A stretch of DNA of 64,000 bases from Oscillatoria salina IIICB1. Lineage in GTDB: Bacteria > Cyanobacteriota > Cyanobacteriia > Cyanobacteriales > SIO1D9. The notes beneath the pieces are model-generated. The model was not told the origin of the DNA and did not search any database. It saw only the letters and a list, made by a program, of their open reading frames with translations. Made by a program: the position numbers and the translations under genes. The stretch covers positions 25,481 through 89,480 of the forward strand of contig NZ_JAAHBQ010000002.1 of assembly GCF_020144665.1 (NCBI RefSeq), read 5' to 3'. Every line of letters starts with the position of its first letter. The stretch's first letter is position 1. This document shows positions 9,595 to 19,001 of this stretch, piece after piece.

Positions 9595-11280
9595 ATGCCA
9601 AACAACTCAAGAAGCGCTGCCGTAACTCAAGGAGTTCGGCGATTGCCTAGCCGTGCTATGCTCAGAGCGGTTGGTTTTAACGATTCGGATTTTCAGAAAC
9701 CAATTGTTGGTATTGCTAATGGCTATAGCACTATTACTCCCTGTAATATCGGTTTAAATGACCTTGCTCTGCGAGCAGAGAAAGGTTTGAAGTCGGCGGG
9801 TGGAATGCCGTTGCTATTTGGCACGATTACCATTAGCGATGGCATTTCAATGGGTACTGAGGGAATGAAGTATTCCCTTGTATCCCGGGAAGTGATTGCT
9901 GATTCAATTGAAACTGTTTGCCAAGGGCAAAGTATGGATGGTGTTTTGGCGATCGGCGGTTGTGACAAAAATATGCCTGGTGCCGCGATCGCGATTGCCA
10001 GAATGAATATTCCCGCTATCTTTGTCTATGGTGGCACAATTAAGCCGGGACATTACAATGGTCAAGATTTGACTGTGGTTAGTGCTTTTGAGGCGGTTGG
10101 ACAGTACAGTGCTGGTAAAATCGCGGATGAGGAATTACTGGAGATCGAGCGTAATGCTTGTCCTGGTGCGGGTTCCTGTGGGGGAATGTATACGGCGAAT
10201 ACGATGTCTTCGGCTTTGGAAGTTATGGGGTTGAGTTTGCCTTATTCTTCGACGATGGCGACAGAAGATGCGGAAAAGGCAGAAAGTGCGGAAAAAAGTG
10301 CTTTTGTCTTGATGGAGGCAATTAAGAAGCAAATTCTTCCCAGTCAGCTTTTGACTCGCAAGGCTTTTGAAAATGCGATTTCGGTAATTATGGCGATTGG
10401 AGGATCGACAAATGCGGTGCTACATTTGTTGGCGATCGCTCATACCATCGGGGTCGATTTGAAGATTGATGATTTTGAGGTGATTCGCGATCGCGTTCCG
10501 GTTTTGTGCGACCTTAAGCCGAGTGGGAAATATGTGGCTACGGATTTACACAAGGCGGGTGGTATCCCCCAAGTGATGAAAATGTTACTGGTACACGATT
10601 TGTTACACGGTGATGCTTTGACAATTACTGGTCAAACTGTAGCTGAAGTTTTGGCTGATGTACCTGATGAACCTCCCTCAAATCAAGATGTCATTCATCC
10701 TTGGCAAAATCCGATTTATGCTCAAGGTCATTTGGCAATCTTGAAGGGTAATTTAGCGACAGAAGGGGCGGTAGCGAAGATTAGTGGGGTGAAAAAGCCG
10801 ACAATTTCTGGTTCTGCTCGGGTTTTTGAGTCGGAAGAAGATTGTTTAGATGCTATTCTGGCGGGTAAAATTCAAGCTGGCGATGTAATTGTCGTTCGTT
10901 ATGAAGGACCTAAAGGTGGTCCGGGAATGCGCGAAATGCTCGCTCCTACTTCGGCGATTATTGGTGCTGGGTTAGGAGATCGGGTTGGTTTGATTACCGA
11001 TGGACGCTTTTCTGGCGGGAGTTACGGTTTGGTTGTAGGTCATGTTGCACCAGAAGCTGCTGTCGGTGGCACGATCGCCTTGGTCAAAGAAGGAGATAAA
11101 ATTACGATTGATGCTCAAACGCGATCGCTACATTTGCACGTTTCTGATGAAGAATTAGCACAACGTCGCGCTAATTGGCAACCCCCTCAGCCTCGTTATA
11201 CCAGTGGTGTCTTAGCTAAATATGCCAAATTGGTTTCCAGCAGTAGTTTTGGGGCTGTTACCGACATGGGCTTGATTTAA
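9595..11280 (+). CDS. ilvD: Dihydroxy-acid dehydratase
   Basis: 561 residues, full family length. IlvD dehydrates 2,3-dihydroxy-isovalerate and -methylvalerate to the 2-keto acids in valine and isoleucine synthesis. The three [2Fe-2S] cysteines are at 50 (TPCNIG), 123 ([10 protein letters not shown]) and 195 ([10 protein letters not shown]). Lys124 beside the second Cys is the residue carbamylated in homologues. [11 protein letters not shown] and GRFSGGSYG near the C-terminus are also family hallmarks. The ATG is preceded by AAGAGGAG at good spacing. The gene is monocistronic and ends in a strong intrinsic terminator. Confidence 0.98.
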   Translation: MPNNSRSAAVTQGVRRLPSRAMLRAVGFNDSDFQKPIVGIANGYSTITPCNIGLNDLALRAEKGLKSAGGMPLLFGTITISDGISMGTEGMKYSLVSREVIADSIETVCQGQSMDGVLAIGGCDKNMPGAAIAIARMNIPAIFVYGGTIKPGHYNGQDLTVVSAFEAVGQYSAGKIADEELLEIERNACPGAGSCGGMYTANTMSSALEVMGLSLPYSSTMATEDAEKAESAEKSAFVLMEAIKKQILPSQLLTRKAFENAISVIMAIGGSTNAVLHLLAIAHTIGVDLKIDDFEVIRDRVPVLCDLKPSGKYVATDLHKAGGIPQVMKMLLVHDLLHGDALTITGQTVAEVLADVPDEPPSNQDVIHPWQNPIYAQGHLAILKGNLATEGAVAKISGVKKPTISGSARVFESEEDCLDAILAGKIQAGDVIVVRYEGPKGGPGMREMLAPTSAIIGAGLGDRVGLITDGRFSGGSYGLVVGHVAPEAAVGGTIALVKEGDKITIDAQTRSLHLHVSDEELAQRRANWQPPQPRYTSGVLAKYAKLVSSSSFGAVTDMGLI

Positions 11281-11289
11281 TCAAGAGTG

Positions 11290-11323
11290 AACTACAAAAG
11301 TCTCTTTGGCTTTTGTAGTTTTT
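11290..11323 (+). terminator. Intrinsic terminator after ilvD
   Basis: An 11-bp perfect stem (AACTACAAAAG with CTTTTGTAGTT) closing a 9-nt loop and followed by TTT, starting 10 nt after the ilvD stop codon. Confidence 0.85.
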
Positions 11324-11508
11324 AGAAATGAATGGACTTTGATAGTTATTGGCGATCGCTTTTGTCTCATTTTACTAGGGGCAGCGAAGGCGATCGCTAC
11401 TCAGTAAAAATGGAAGTATTCATAAAAATGTTCTTCCTGACTCAAGAGATCGAGCTGTTTCTCAAGATAGTGGGCAAACTAAAAATAATTGTTGTCTTCG
11501 ATCCGGAA

Positions 11509-12726
11509 TTAAGAACTTCTCAAAGCAACAATGGGATCGAGTTTAGCAGCTTGTCGCGCGGGAAAAACGCCGAAAAACAAACCAATTCCCCCAGAAACTC
11601 CTACAGCAACCAAAATCGCGATCGCGTCAATTCCGGCTTTCAAGGGTGTGACAGCCCCAACCAATAAAATTCCACTCACACCAGCCAAAGTACCAAAAAG
11701 ACCACCCATAGCCGAGAGAATCGTCGCCTCAATGAGAAATTGAGTCAAAATATCTCTTTCCTTTGCACCAATCGCCTTACGCAGTCCAATTTCCTGAGTA
11801 CGTTCAGTCACAGAAACCAACATAATATTCATCACACCGATTCCGCCAACCAACAAAGAGATACCAGCGATCGCTGCTAGCATAACTGTCAATCCGCCTG
11901 TTACTGTACCGACAATATTTAAAATATCTTGTTGAGTTTGTACCCCAAAATCATCCTCACCAGTAATTTTATGACGTAACCGCAGTAAATTTTCAATTTG
12001 AAACTTAGCTGCGCGAATATCATCTTCACTAGTTGCCGAAATAGCAATAAAAGTTACTTCCGTACCGTAAGGAGAAGTATTTCCCACCACTTGATTCGAC
12101 ATCGTTGTCAGAGGAATATAAGCTGTATCATCTTGATTAGTACCCAAAAAAGAACCTTTCGCTGCCATCACCCCAACAACTTCAAAACTAATATTTTTAA
12201 TTCTTACTTGTTCGCCAATCGGATTGCGAGAACCAAAAAAAGTCTCAGCCAATTCCGCCCCCAAAACCACCACACGATTATTTCGTTTCAAATCTAGATC
12301 CCGAATAAACCTACCTTTAGCAACATCAAAACTTCTCACCGGAAGAAACTCCGGCGTTACTCCCATAACTAAATTGCTCGAATTTTGGTTGCGATAAGTA
12401 ACCAACTGTTGAGAATTAATCTGAGGTGCAACCTCCGTCACTGAAGGAACCTGAGTCGCGATCGCCTCTGCATCAGCTAACACCAAAGTCTTAGGTATTT
12501 CAAAAGAAGTATTGCGCGTTTCTCGCGAACCAGGAACCACAAATAACACATTCGGACCAAGAGACTCAAACTGTTCTGAAGCTAACTTTTGCGCCCCTTG
12601 TCCGATTCCCACCATCGCAATAACCGAAGCATTACCAATCACAATTCCCAACATAGTCAAACTACTTCGTAGCTTATTAGCCACCAAAGTAGTAGTTGCC
12701 ATTTTCAAATTATCAATAATATTCAT
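11509..12726 (-). CDS. MacB/FtsX-type ABC transporter permease
   Basis: 405 residues with the MacB arrangement: one N-terminal transmembrane helix (MLGIVIGNASVIAMVGIG), a periplasmic domain of about 210 residues, then three C-terminal helices with the conserved GGIGVMNIMLVSVTERTQEIG block of FtsX permeases and a final PARQAAKLDPIVALR. Family role: mechanotransmission export of peptides, lipids or macrolides with an ATPase and a membrane-fusion protein. The fusion protein is encoded just upstream (13026-14465). The ATPase usually found between or beside them is absent here, so it is probably supplied from another locus. The minus-strand order fusion protein then permease suggests one transcript. 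Confidence 0.93.
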   Translation of the reverse strand: MNIIDNLKMATTTLVANKLRSSLTMLGIVIGNASVIAMVGIGQGAQKLASEQFESLGPNVLFVVPGSRETRNTSFEIPKTLVLADAEAIATQVPSVTEVAPQINSQQLVTYRNQNSSNLVMGVTPEFLPVRSFDVAKGRFIRDLDLKRNNRVVVLGAELAETFFGSRNPIGEQVRIKNISFEVVGVMAAKGSFLGTNQDDTAYIPLTTMSNQVVGNTSPYGTEVTFIAISATSEDDIRAAKFQIENLLRLRHKITGEDDFGVQTQQDILNIVGTVTGGLTVMLAAIAGISLLVGGIGVMNIMLVSVTERTQEIGLRKAIGAKERDILTQFLIEATILSAMGGLFGTLAGVSGILLVGAVTPLKAGIDAIAILVAVGVSGGIGLFFGVFPARQAAKLDPIVALRSS

Positions 12727-12778
12727 TTCAGGTACTTAATAATCCAACCATTCGATCCAAAAAAGCTAATTACTTAGC

Positions 12779-13090
12779 GTACTTCTTTGCGACTTTGCGC
12801 CTACTCTAACGAGAACGGCTAACGCCGAATGCGCGAGATAAAAATAACTTTAAACTAATCTCCAACCCCTAACTTCAGTTAACTAGACTCAAATAAATCA
12901 ATAAACGCAAATCCACCCTTAATTAGCATTCTTCTTTGCGACTTTGCGCCTACTCGAAGCGAGTTCTCCTCCGGAGTATGCGTGAAATTTCCAGTAAATT
13001 ATACTTAAGAATTACTTAGCTTAAACTAATCTCCAACCCCTAACTTCGGTTGACTAGACTCAGGTAAATCAATAAACACAAGTTCACCTG
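12779..13090. repeat. Imperfect tandem duplication including the 3' end of the fusion-protein gene
   Basis: Two units of about 140-165 bp. Each starts with CTTCTTTGCGACTTTGCGCC (near 12782 and 12931) and ends with a copy of the last ~65 bases of the fusion-protein gene, including its stop codon (12851-12917 and 13020-13087), with scattered substitutions. The CTTTGCGCC unit is of a kind dispersed in cyanobacterial intergenic DNA. The outer copy is non-coding. Confidence 0.75.
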
Positions 13091-14465
13091 CTTGCAAACC
13101 AGACAAAATTTGCGTTTGATTTTCCAAAGTTAATCCTATTGTTACCGGACGAAATTCGGCAAGTCGATCTTCATCAGGAACCATCACCCCAGTTTCACCT
13201 TCTCGAGTAACGATCGCCACTGTCGGTACAACCAAAGTATCCTTAAGTGTATTCCCCAAAAAAGTCACATCGACATTCATTCCCGAACGTAACCGATCTT
13301 GACCTGTTTGCAAACTAACTCGTACCTCAAAAGAAGTCACATTTTGCTCAACTACAGCTTCTGGGGCAATTAATTCCACTTCTCCTTGAAATACCTCTTC
13401 CGGATAAGCATCAGCGATAATTTCCACAGGTTGTCCTGGCTTTAATTGTCCCACATCCACTTCCGGAACATTCGCCAGCACTTCTAATCCTTCCGCGATC
13501 GCTAAAATTGAACTCGAAGTTGCACTTGCAGTATTAGATGCAGAAGTCGTCGGCGTGACAAATGCGCCTTCTGTCGCATATTTTTGGGTAATAATTCCCG
13601 CAAAGGGCGCAGTAATTACCGTATCTTCCAACCTTACTTCTGCTGCTACCACTTGGGCTTCGGTTGCGGCTACTGCGGCTTGTAAGCGTTCAATTTCTTC
13701 TGGACGCGCCCCCTCTCGTAACTGTGCTAAAGCTGCCTCTGCTTCGGCTACAGAAGCTTGTAGCTGGGCAATTTCAGGGTTATTGGTATTCCGAGTTTGT
13801 TCCAGTCGTCGCTGTGCTTCTAATAAATTTGCTTGCGCGCTGCGAACTTCATTTTCCACCTCATCAAAGCGATCTTGGGCGATCGCTCCTTGAGCCACTA
13901 ATTCCTGGTTGCGATCGAGACGTTTTTGTGCTAAGTCGTACCTTGCTCTAGCTGCATCAACTTGAGCTTCAGCTTGCTGGATTTGTTCGGGAATGCGCGA
14001 TCGCGCCTCCTGTAAACGAGCTTCTGCTTGCCCTAAACGAGCTTGAGCTTGGGCAATTTCTTCTTGACGAGATCCTGCTCGTGCTTCAGCTAATCTCGCC
14101 TTAGCTTCTTCGAGATTGGCTTTTACTTGTAAATACTGTGCTTGCAGTTCAGCATTTTCCATTTCTGCCAATCTTTGTCCTTCTTCGACGATCTCGCCCT
14201 GATCGACGTATAATTTTGCCAAGATACCCGCATTTTTGGGGCTGATATTTACGCTCTTAACTGGGACAACTGTGCCATTGGCTTCGATTTTGACGGTTAA
14301 ATCTTGCTCAGTAACAGATACTGTCAATTGTTCGAGATCCAGTTTATTTGCTTCTCTACCAGAGAGAAAATAAGTGCCACTACCAACCAGTAAAATGCTA
14401 GCTGCCATCAACCCCAGAAACCAACGGAGGGGGCTTTTAACTTTACCAAGCAGAGGAAGTTGCAT
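13026..14465 (-). CDS. HlyD/MacA-type membrane-fusion protein
   Basis: 479 residues. An N-terminal membrane anchor (about residues 15-35, WFLGLMAASILLVGSGTYF) is followed by a split lipoyl domain around a long Ala/Glu/Gln-rich alpha-hairpin (about 110-260, heptads such as QAEARLQEARSR), then beta-barrel and membrane-proximal domains (GMNVDVTFLGN, VPTVAIVTREGE). Such adaptors link an inner-membrane transporter to a TolC channel; here the partner is likely the MacB-type permease at 11509-12726, and a TolC-type protein is encoded at 60587-63073. The coding end is duplicated in the downstream spacer. Confidence 0.94.
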   Translation of the reverse strand: MQLPLLGKVKSPLRWFLGLMAASILLVGSGTYFLSGREANKLDLEQLTVSVTEQDLTVKIEANGTVVPVKSVNISPKNAGILAKLYVDQGEIVEEGQRLAEMENAELQAQYLQVKANLEEAKARLAEARAGSRQEEIAQAQARLGQAEARLQEARSRIPEQIQQAEAQVDAARARYDLAQKRLDRNQELVAQGAIAQDRFDEVENEVRSAQANLLEAQRRLEQTRNTNNPEIAQLQASVAEAEAALAQLREGARPEEIERLQAAVAATEAQVVAAEVRLEDTVITAPFAGIITQKYATEGAFVTPTTSASNTASATSSSILAIAEGLEVLANVPEVDVGQLKPGQPVEIIADAYPEEVFQGEVELIAPEAVVEQNVTSFEVRVSLQTGQDRLRSGMNVDVTFLGNTLKDTLVVPTVAIVTREGETGVMVPDEDRLAEFRPVTIGLTLENQTQILSGLQAGELVFIDLPESSQPKLGVGD

Positions 14466-14600
14466 AATTGGGGATTAGGGATTAGGGATTGGGGATTGGG
14501 GAGACAAGGAAGAGGGGGGAGACAAGGGAGAGGGGGAGGATAGACTGATAACAGTTTACTGCTATTTCCCAATCCCCAATCACCAGTCACCAGTCCCCAA
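14466..14600. repeat. Low-complexity intergenic repeat (GGGGATT/AGGGAGA type)
   Basis: Short degenerate units such as GGGATTAGGGATT, GGAGACAAGG and, in inverse orientation, CCCAATCCCCAATCACCAG. Similar tracts are common between genes in filamentous cyanobacteria; another sits at 25976-26240. The arms could pair into a long imperfect hairpin. Confidence 0.6.
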
Positions 14601-14751
14601 TCACCAATCTTGACATCAGTACATACTTACTGTATTATAACAAAATTTGTGAAGCTAACTTGCACAAACTCATCCTTTCGCGAACAAGGTAAACGATAAG
14701 CTAATGTATCAATATGGATTTCTCATTGAACAGTTATTTTGAGGCGGCATC

Positions 14752-15630
14752 GTGCCTAAACGTAATTTCTTATTATCGGTTTTGGCTTTTGTAGGATTGT
14801 GGAGTGCAGCCGTGCCTGCATCAGCACAAGCACTACTACCTTATAGCCTACAACTAAACTCAGAACAACTCGAACAAAATGGCTTAGCTCTAGCCCAAGA
14901 TGCGATTCAACTGGTAAGATTCCAGCAATATCAGCAAGCATTACCGAGAGCCAAACTAGCAGCCCAGCTAGCACCAGATGCTTATCAAACCTGGTTTATC
15001 TTAGGTAGCCTGTACGTGCAGCTAGAAGAGTTAGATAAAGGGATCGAAACCCTAGAAAAAGCTCGTACTCTAGCACCAGACGAAGCCGGAATTTTGTTTA
15101 CCTTGGGTTCAGCATATTTTCAAAAAGAAGATTATGCTGGCGCTATTCGCGAAATAGAAAGAGGCTTAAAGCTACAGCCAGAGTCAAAAGAAGCCTTATT
15201 TGACTTAGGCAATGCTTACATGATGTTAAAGCAATTCGACAAAGCCGTAGTTGCCTATGAAAAATCGCTCGCCGAAGACAAAGACTTTTGGCCTGCGATC
15301 AACAATATCGGCTTAGTCAAATACGAACAAGGGGATCTCGAAGCAGCGCTAGAAAAATGGCAACAAGCGATCGCCATTGACAACCAAGCAGCCGAACCCC
15401 AACTTGCGGTAGCTGTAGCTTTATTTGCTAATGGTGAAAGAGAAAAGGCAGTAGCCCTAGGAGAAACAGCTTTAGCGATCGATAGTCGCTACGCTGACTT
15501 AGAATTTCTCGAAGAAAATCTCTGGGGCGAAACACTTCTCTCCGATACGGCAAAATTCCTTGCCACACCGCAAATGCAAGCGATTCTAGCTCGTCTTGGG
15601 GAACTCGAAGAAATCGAGATCGCCCCTTAA
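14752..15630 (+). CDS. Secreted TPR-repeat protein
   Basis: 292 residues, read from a GTG start preceded by GAGGCGG. A signal peptide is evident (LLSVLAFVGLWSAAVPASA|QA). Residues ~40-230 form at least five tetratricopeptide repeats (for example WFILGSLYVQLEELDKGIETL, then ALFDLGNAYMMLKQFDKAV). TPRs mediate protein-protein contacts; in cyanobacteria, exported TPR proteins often assist assembly of membrane complexes, but no specific role can be assigned here. It is convergent with the response regulator downstream. Confidence 0.88.
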   Translation: MPKRNFLLSVLAFVGLWSAAVPASAQALLPYSLQLNSEQLEQNGLALAQDAIQLVRFQQYQQALPRAKLAAQLAPDAYQTWFILGSLYVQLEELDKGIETLEKARTLAPDEAGILFTLGSAYFQKEDYAGAIREIERGLKLQPESKEALFDLGNAYMMLKQFDKAVVAYEKSLAEDKDFWPAINNIGLVKYEQGDLEAALEKWQQAIAIDNQAAEPQLAVAVALFANGEREKAVALGETALAIDSRYADLEFLEENLWGETLLSDTAKFLATPQMQAILARLGELEEIEIAP

Positions 15631-15681
15631 TCAAAGCGAAACTGCCTGTAGCTGGCTGCCCAAGCAACCAAAGTAGCAAAA

Positions 15682-16077
15682 TTACTTAGGCAGTAATTCG
15701 CGAATTTGCTCGACAAACTGCTGATGGTCAACAACAGGTTTAGAAATGTAACCATCAGCACCGCTTTGCTTAAGAAAGCTTTCGCGATCGCCTTCCATCG
15801 CGTGTGCGGTGACAAGGATAACTGGTAAAGAAGAAGTTTTTGGGTCAGATTTCAAAATTTGCGTAATCTTAATCCCATCTACCGATTTGCCCTGGTAAAC
15901 ACTGTGAGCAAGAGACACATCCATCAAAATGATGTCAGCTTCTCCAGCTTGAGCAATTTGCATTACCTCTTCTACATCTTCTGTATGCTTTACCTCCAAT
16001 CCACCGCGTTTAGTCAAAATCTTAGAAAAAACGCGAGCATTGATCGGATCGTCTTCTACAATCAAAACGGTCGCCAT
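15682..16077 (-). CDS. Single-domain CheY-like response regulator
   Basis: 131 residues, receiver domain only. The acidic pocket is Glu8-Asp9-Asp10, the phospho-acceptor is Asp53 (ILMDVS), the switch Thr is residue 90 (VILVTAHAM) and the conserved Lys is 113 (ISKPV). The segment after Asp53 (SLAHSVYQGKSVDG) is longer than in CheY and typical of a cyanobacterial subgroup with DGIKIT. There is no output domain, so it probably works by protein contact or in a phosphorelay. No kinase is adjacent. Confidence 0.92.
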   Translation of the reverse strand: MATVLIVEDDPINARVFSKILTKRGGLEVKHTEDVEEVMQIAQAGEADIILMDVSLAHSVYQGKSVDGIKITQILKSDPKTSSLPVILVTAHAMEGDRESFLKQSGADGYISKPVVDHQQFVEQIRELLPK

Positions 16078-16318
16078 AGGTGTTAATCAAGAAAGTAATC
16101 TGAGATTGGGGCGAACTTGATACTAAGAAACACTTGCTCTTTTGTAAAGAAGCTCAAAGAAAAAGCTTCTCTGGTTCGTCGCCTAGAGATATAGTCAGCA
16201 AAAGCGAATGAAAAATCGCCTTGAAATACTGACTTTGGTTTTTAACCATTAAACCAAAACCCGATCGTTAATTAAATCTTCACTTTTTGCTCTAGAAATT
16301 GTAGGTGAGAAAAAACTC

Positions 16319-18814
16319 ATGGCAAAACAGCTAAATCTCCTGGGGTCGGGACAAATTATCCCCACGGCGTTACACGCGGAGATGCAACGGTCATATCTGG
16401 AATATGCCATGAGTGTGATCGTTGGGCGAGCTTTGCCCGATGTCCGCGATGGTTTGAAACCAGTTCATCGACGTATTTTGTACGCGATGCACGAACTGGG
16501 CTTAACTCCCGACCGACCTTTCCGTAAGTGCGCTCGCGTGGTGGGGGATGTTTTGGGTAAATATCACCCTCACGGCGATCGGGCAGTTTATGATGCCTTG
16601 GTACGGATGGTGCAGGATTTTTCCAGTCGCTATCCATTGTTACAGGGTCACGGTAATTTTGGGTCGGTGGACAACGATCCTCCTGCGGCAATGCGTTATA
16701 CGGAAACGCGTTTGGGGGAAATTGCTAATGAAGCAATGTTGACTTCGATTGGCGAAGCAACAGTTGATTTTACTAGCAATTTTGATAACTCTCAGCAAGA
16801 ACCGGTGGTTCTGCCTGCCCAGTTACCTATTTTATTGCTCAATGGCTGTGCTGGGATTGCTGTCGGGATGGCAACTAATATTCCGCCTCATAATTTGACT
16901 GAGGTGGTAGATGGCATAATTGCTTTGATCGATAAGCCAGATTTGCCGGATGAGAAGTTATGGGAGTTGATTCCCGGACCTGATTTTCCTACGGGTGGGG
17001 AAATTGTCGATACTGCGGGAATTAAAGATACTTATGCGACTGGACGAGGTATTATTCCTGTTCGAGGGGTGGTGAAAACTGAGCGCTTAGTTATTCCTGG
17101 TAGACGTAGGAAGGAACGAACTGCGCTGGTGGTGACTGAGTTGCCGTTTCAGGTGAATAAAGCAGCTTGGATTGAAAAAGTTGCGGATTTAGTGAATCAA
17201 GGGCGACTGGAAGGAATTGCGGATATTCGCGACGAAAGCGATCGCTCGGGGATGCGGGTGGTGGTCGAACTAAAACGGGATGCGACGGCGAAAAAGGTTC
17301 TCCGTCAACTTTACAAGCAAACGCCTCTACAATCTAATTTTGGGGCGATTATGTTGGCGCTGGTGGATAATGAACCGCTTCAGTTACCGCTACGGAAGAT
17401 TTTGCAGGAGTTTATCGATTTTCGCGAGGAAACTCTCACTCGACAATATAACCACGAACTCGAACTTAACCAACGTCGGTTACATTTGGTAGCAGGTTTA
17501 TTAGCGGCGCTGAAGAAGATCGATCGCGCGATCGATCTTCTGCGTCAAGCTGCTGATGGTAGTACGGCTAAAATCGCTTTAATTGAAGAGTTAGCCATTA
17601 GCGAGGCTCAAGCTGATGCGATTTTAGCGATGCCTTTGCGCCGTTTGACGGGTTTAGAACGGCAAAAGTTACAGTCGGAGTACGAAGAGTTAGAAACGAG
17701 AATTGGCGAATTGGAGTTGTTACTCGGATCTCGCCACGAATTGATGAAGGCGCTGAAAAAAGAGTTGCGATCGCTCAAGCGTAAATATGGGGACGATCGT
17801 CGTACTCGCATCCTCAGCCCTGCGGAAGTGAAAAAATCAGCGCTGACTTCTGCTACTTCTAAGGCTACTAGGAAAACTAAGGAAACAACTGCCACCGTTG
17901 CTACCGTTTCTGAATCTACTCCGACAATACCCGATAATGCGGCGATCGAAGTTACTGAGAAAGGTAATATTTATTGGCAACAGCCAGAAATATCCGCGAA
18001 AAAAAGTGATGATTTGGTCGTGTATAGCGAACCGGTAGCTAAAAACGCCCAATTAATTGCGATCGCGGATACGGGAAAAGCTTATCCGGTAGATATTAAC
18101 GAGATTCCCCCGGCTTCCCAAACCACGCCAACTTCTTTACTAAGTTTATTACCAGCAAGCGCTCAAAGAGACGCTAATCGAGTTGTCGCGCAGTTTTTCC
18201 GTCCTTATAACGCCAAACCCCTCGACCTGATTTTACTCAGCGAGAAGGGGCGAATTAAACGCATTCCCGCCTCAGAATTAGAAAACTTAACCAATCGCGG
18301 CTTGATGCTGATTAAATTCAAAGATGGCGATCGCCTCCAGCAGATTGATTTTGTTAAAGAAGGAATGGAAATGGCGATCGCTACTTCTGGAGGTCGGATT
18401 TTACGCTTTGTAGTTAATGACGAACAGCTACCAGTTATGGGGCGTAATGCGTTAGGAAATCTTGCTGTCAGACTGCGTTTTCATGAAAAAATAGTTGGCT
18501 GTTACGTTGTTAATTCAGACAATAACTTACTCCTAATTTCTCAACAAGGTTACATTAAAGGTTTGAGGGTTAGTAAAATTAGGTTAGGAAGTCTCGGCGA
18601 TATCGGCACAAACGCCCTTCAATTTGCCAAAAAAGATACTTTAGCTGCCATGGTATTAGATCGACCAAATACTCAAATAATCGCCCTTACTAACACTCAA
18701 AGAAAAATACCCATTGTTACTGAGTCTGTTTCATTTTGGGGTAAAGACGGTATCGGCGATCGGCTTCCGAAATTGAAAGCAAATGAAACTGTCGAATCTG
18801 TTATTTGTTTGTAG
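16319..18814 (+). CDS. Type II topoisomerase subunit A (gyrase/topo IV family)
   Basis: 831 residues. The N-terminal breakage-reunion domain carries the catalytic Tyr127 in AMRYTETRL and the winged-helix motif [16 protein letters not shown] coiled coil and a six-bladed beta-pinwheel follow. No QRRGGKG-like GyrA box, the element needed for negative supercoiling, is visible in the C-terminal domain, and a low-complexity Thr/Ala/Lys linker sits at about 500-540. I therefore think this is the ParC-like paralogue that cyanobacteria often carry besides true GyrA. The partner B subunit is not in the window. It is divergent from the response regulator. Confidence 0.9.
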   Translation: MAKQLNLLGSGQIIPTALHAEMQRSYLEYAMSVIVGRALPDVRDGLKPVHRRILYAMHELGLTPDRPFRKCARVVGDVLGKYHPHGDRAVYDALVRMVQDFSSRYPLLQGHGNFGSVDNDPPAAMRYTETRLGEIANEAMLTSIGEATVDFTSNFDNSQQEPVVLPAQLPILLLNGCAGIAVGMATNIPPHNLTEVVDGIIALIDKPDLPDEKLWELIPGPDFPTGGEIVDTAGIKDTYATGRGIIPVRGVVKTERLVIPGRRRKERTALVVTELPFQVNKAAWIEKVADLVNQGRLEGIADIRDESDRSGMRVVVELKRDATAKKVLRQLYKQTPLQSNFGAIMLALVDNEPLQLPLRKILQEFIDFREETLTRQYNHELELNQRRLHLVAGLLAALKKIDRAIDLLRQAADGSTAKIALIEELAISEAQADAILAMPLRRLTGLERQKLQSEYEELETRIGELELLLGSRHELMKALKKELRSLKRKYGDDRRTRILSPAEVKKSALTSATSKATRKTKETTATVATVSESTPTIPDNAAIEVTEKGNIYWQQPEISAKKSDDLVVYSEPVAKNAQLIAIADTGKAYPVDINEIPPASQTTPTSLLSLLPASAQRDANRVVAQFFRPYNAKPLDLILLSEKGRIKRIPASELENLTNRGLMLIKFKDGDRLQQIDFVKEGMEMAIATSGGRILRFVVNDEQLPVMGRNALGNLAVRLRFHEKIVGCYVVNSDNNLLLISQQGYIKGLRVSKIRLGSLGDIGTNALQFAKKDTLAAMVLDRPNTQIIALTNTQRKIPIVTESVSFWGKDGIGDRLPKLKANETVESVICL

Positions 18815-18820
18815 CTACTA

Positions 18821-18855
18821 ACCGAGAGTTGGCTCGAGCGGAAACTCTCGGTTTT
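18821..18855 (+). terminator. Intrinsic terminator after topoisomerase gene
   Basis: Stem CCGAGAGTT with AACTCTCGG, 12-nt loop, followed by TTTT. Confidence 0.8.
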
Positions 18856-19001
18856 GGGTATTCCCGAATCTGGGATAGTTGATTATTCTTAATTGTCAAA
18901 GCTTTTCACCGACGGAACAAGAACCAAGGATAAGCTACAATCGATCGAGAAGCTGTTACAAAAGTTAATCCCTCAAGCTGCGATCTATCTTGGAGACTCG
19001 A

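Noticed and set aside
11332..11667. 111-codon plus-strand frame after ilvD
   Set aside because: Overlaps the well-supported permease gene, is preceded by a terminator and has no recognisable motif.
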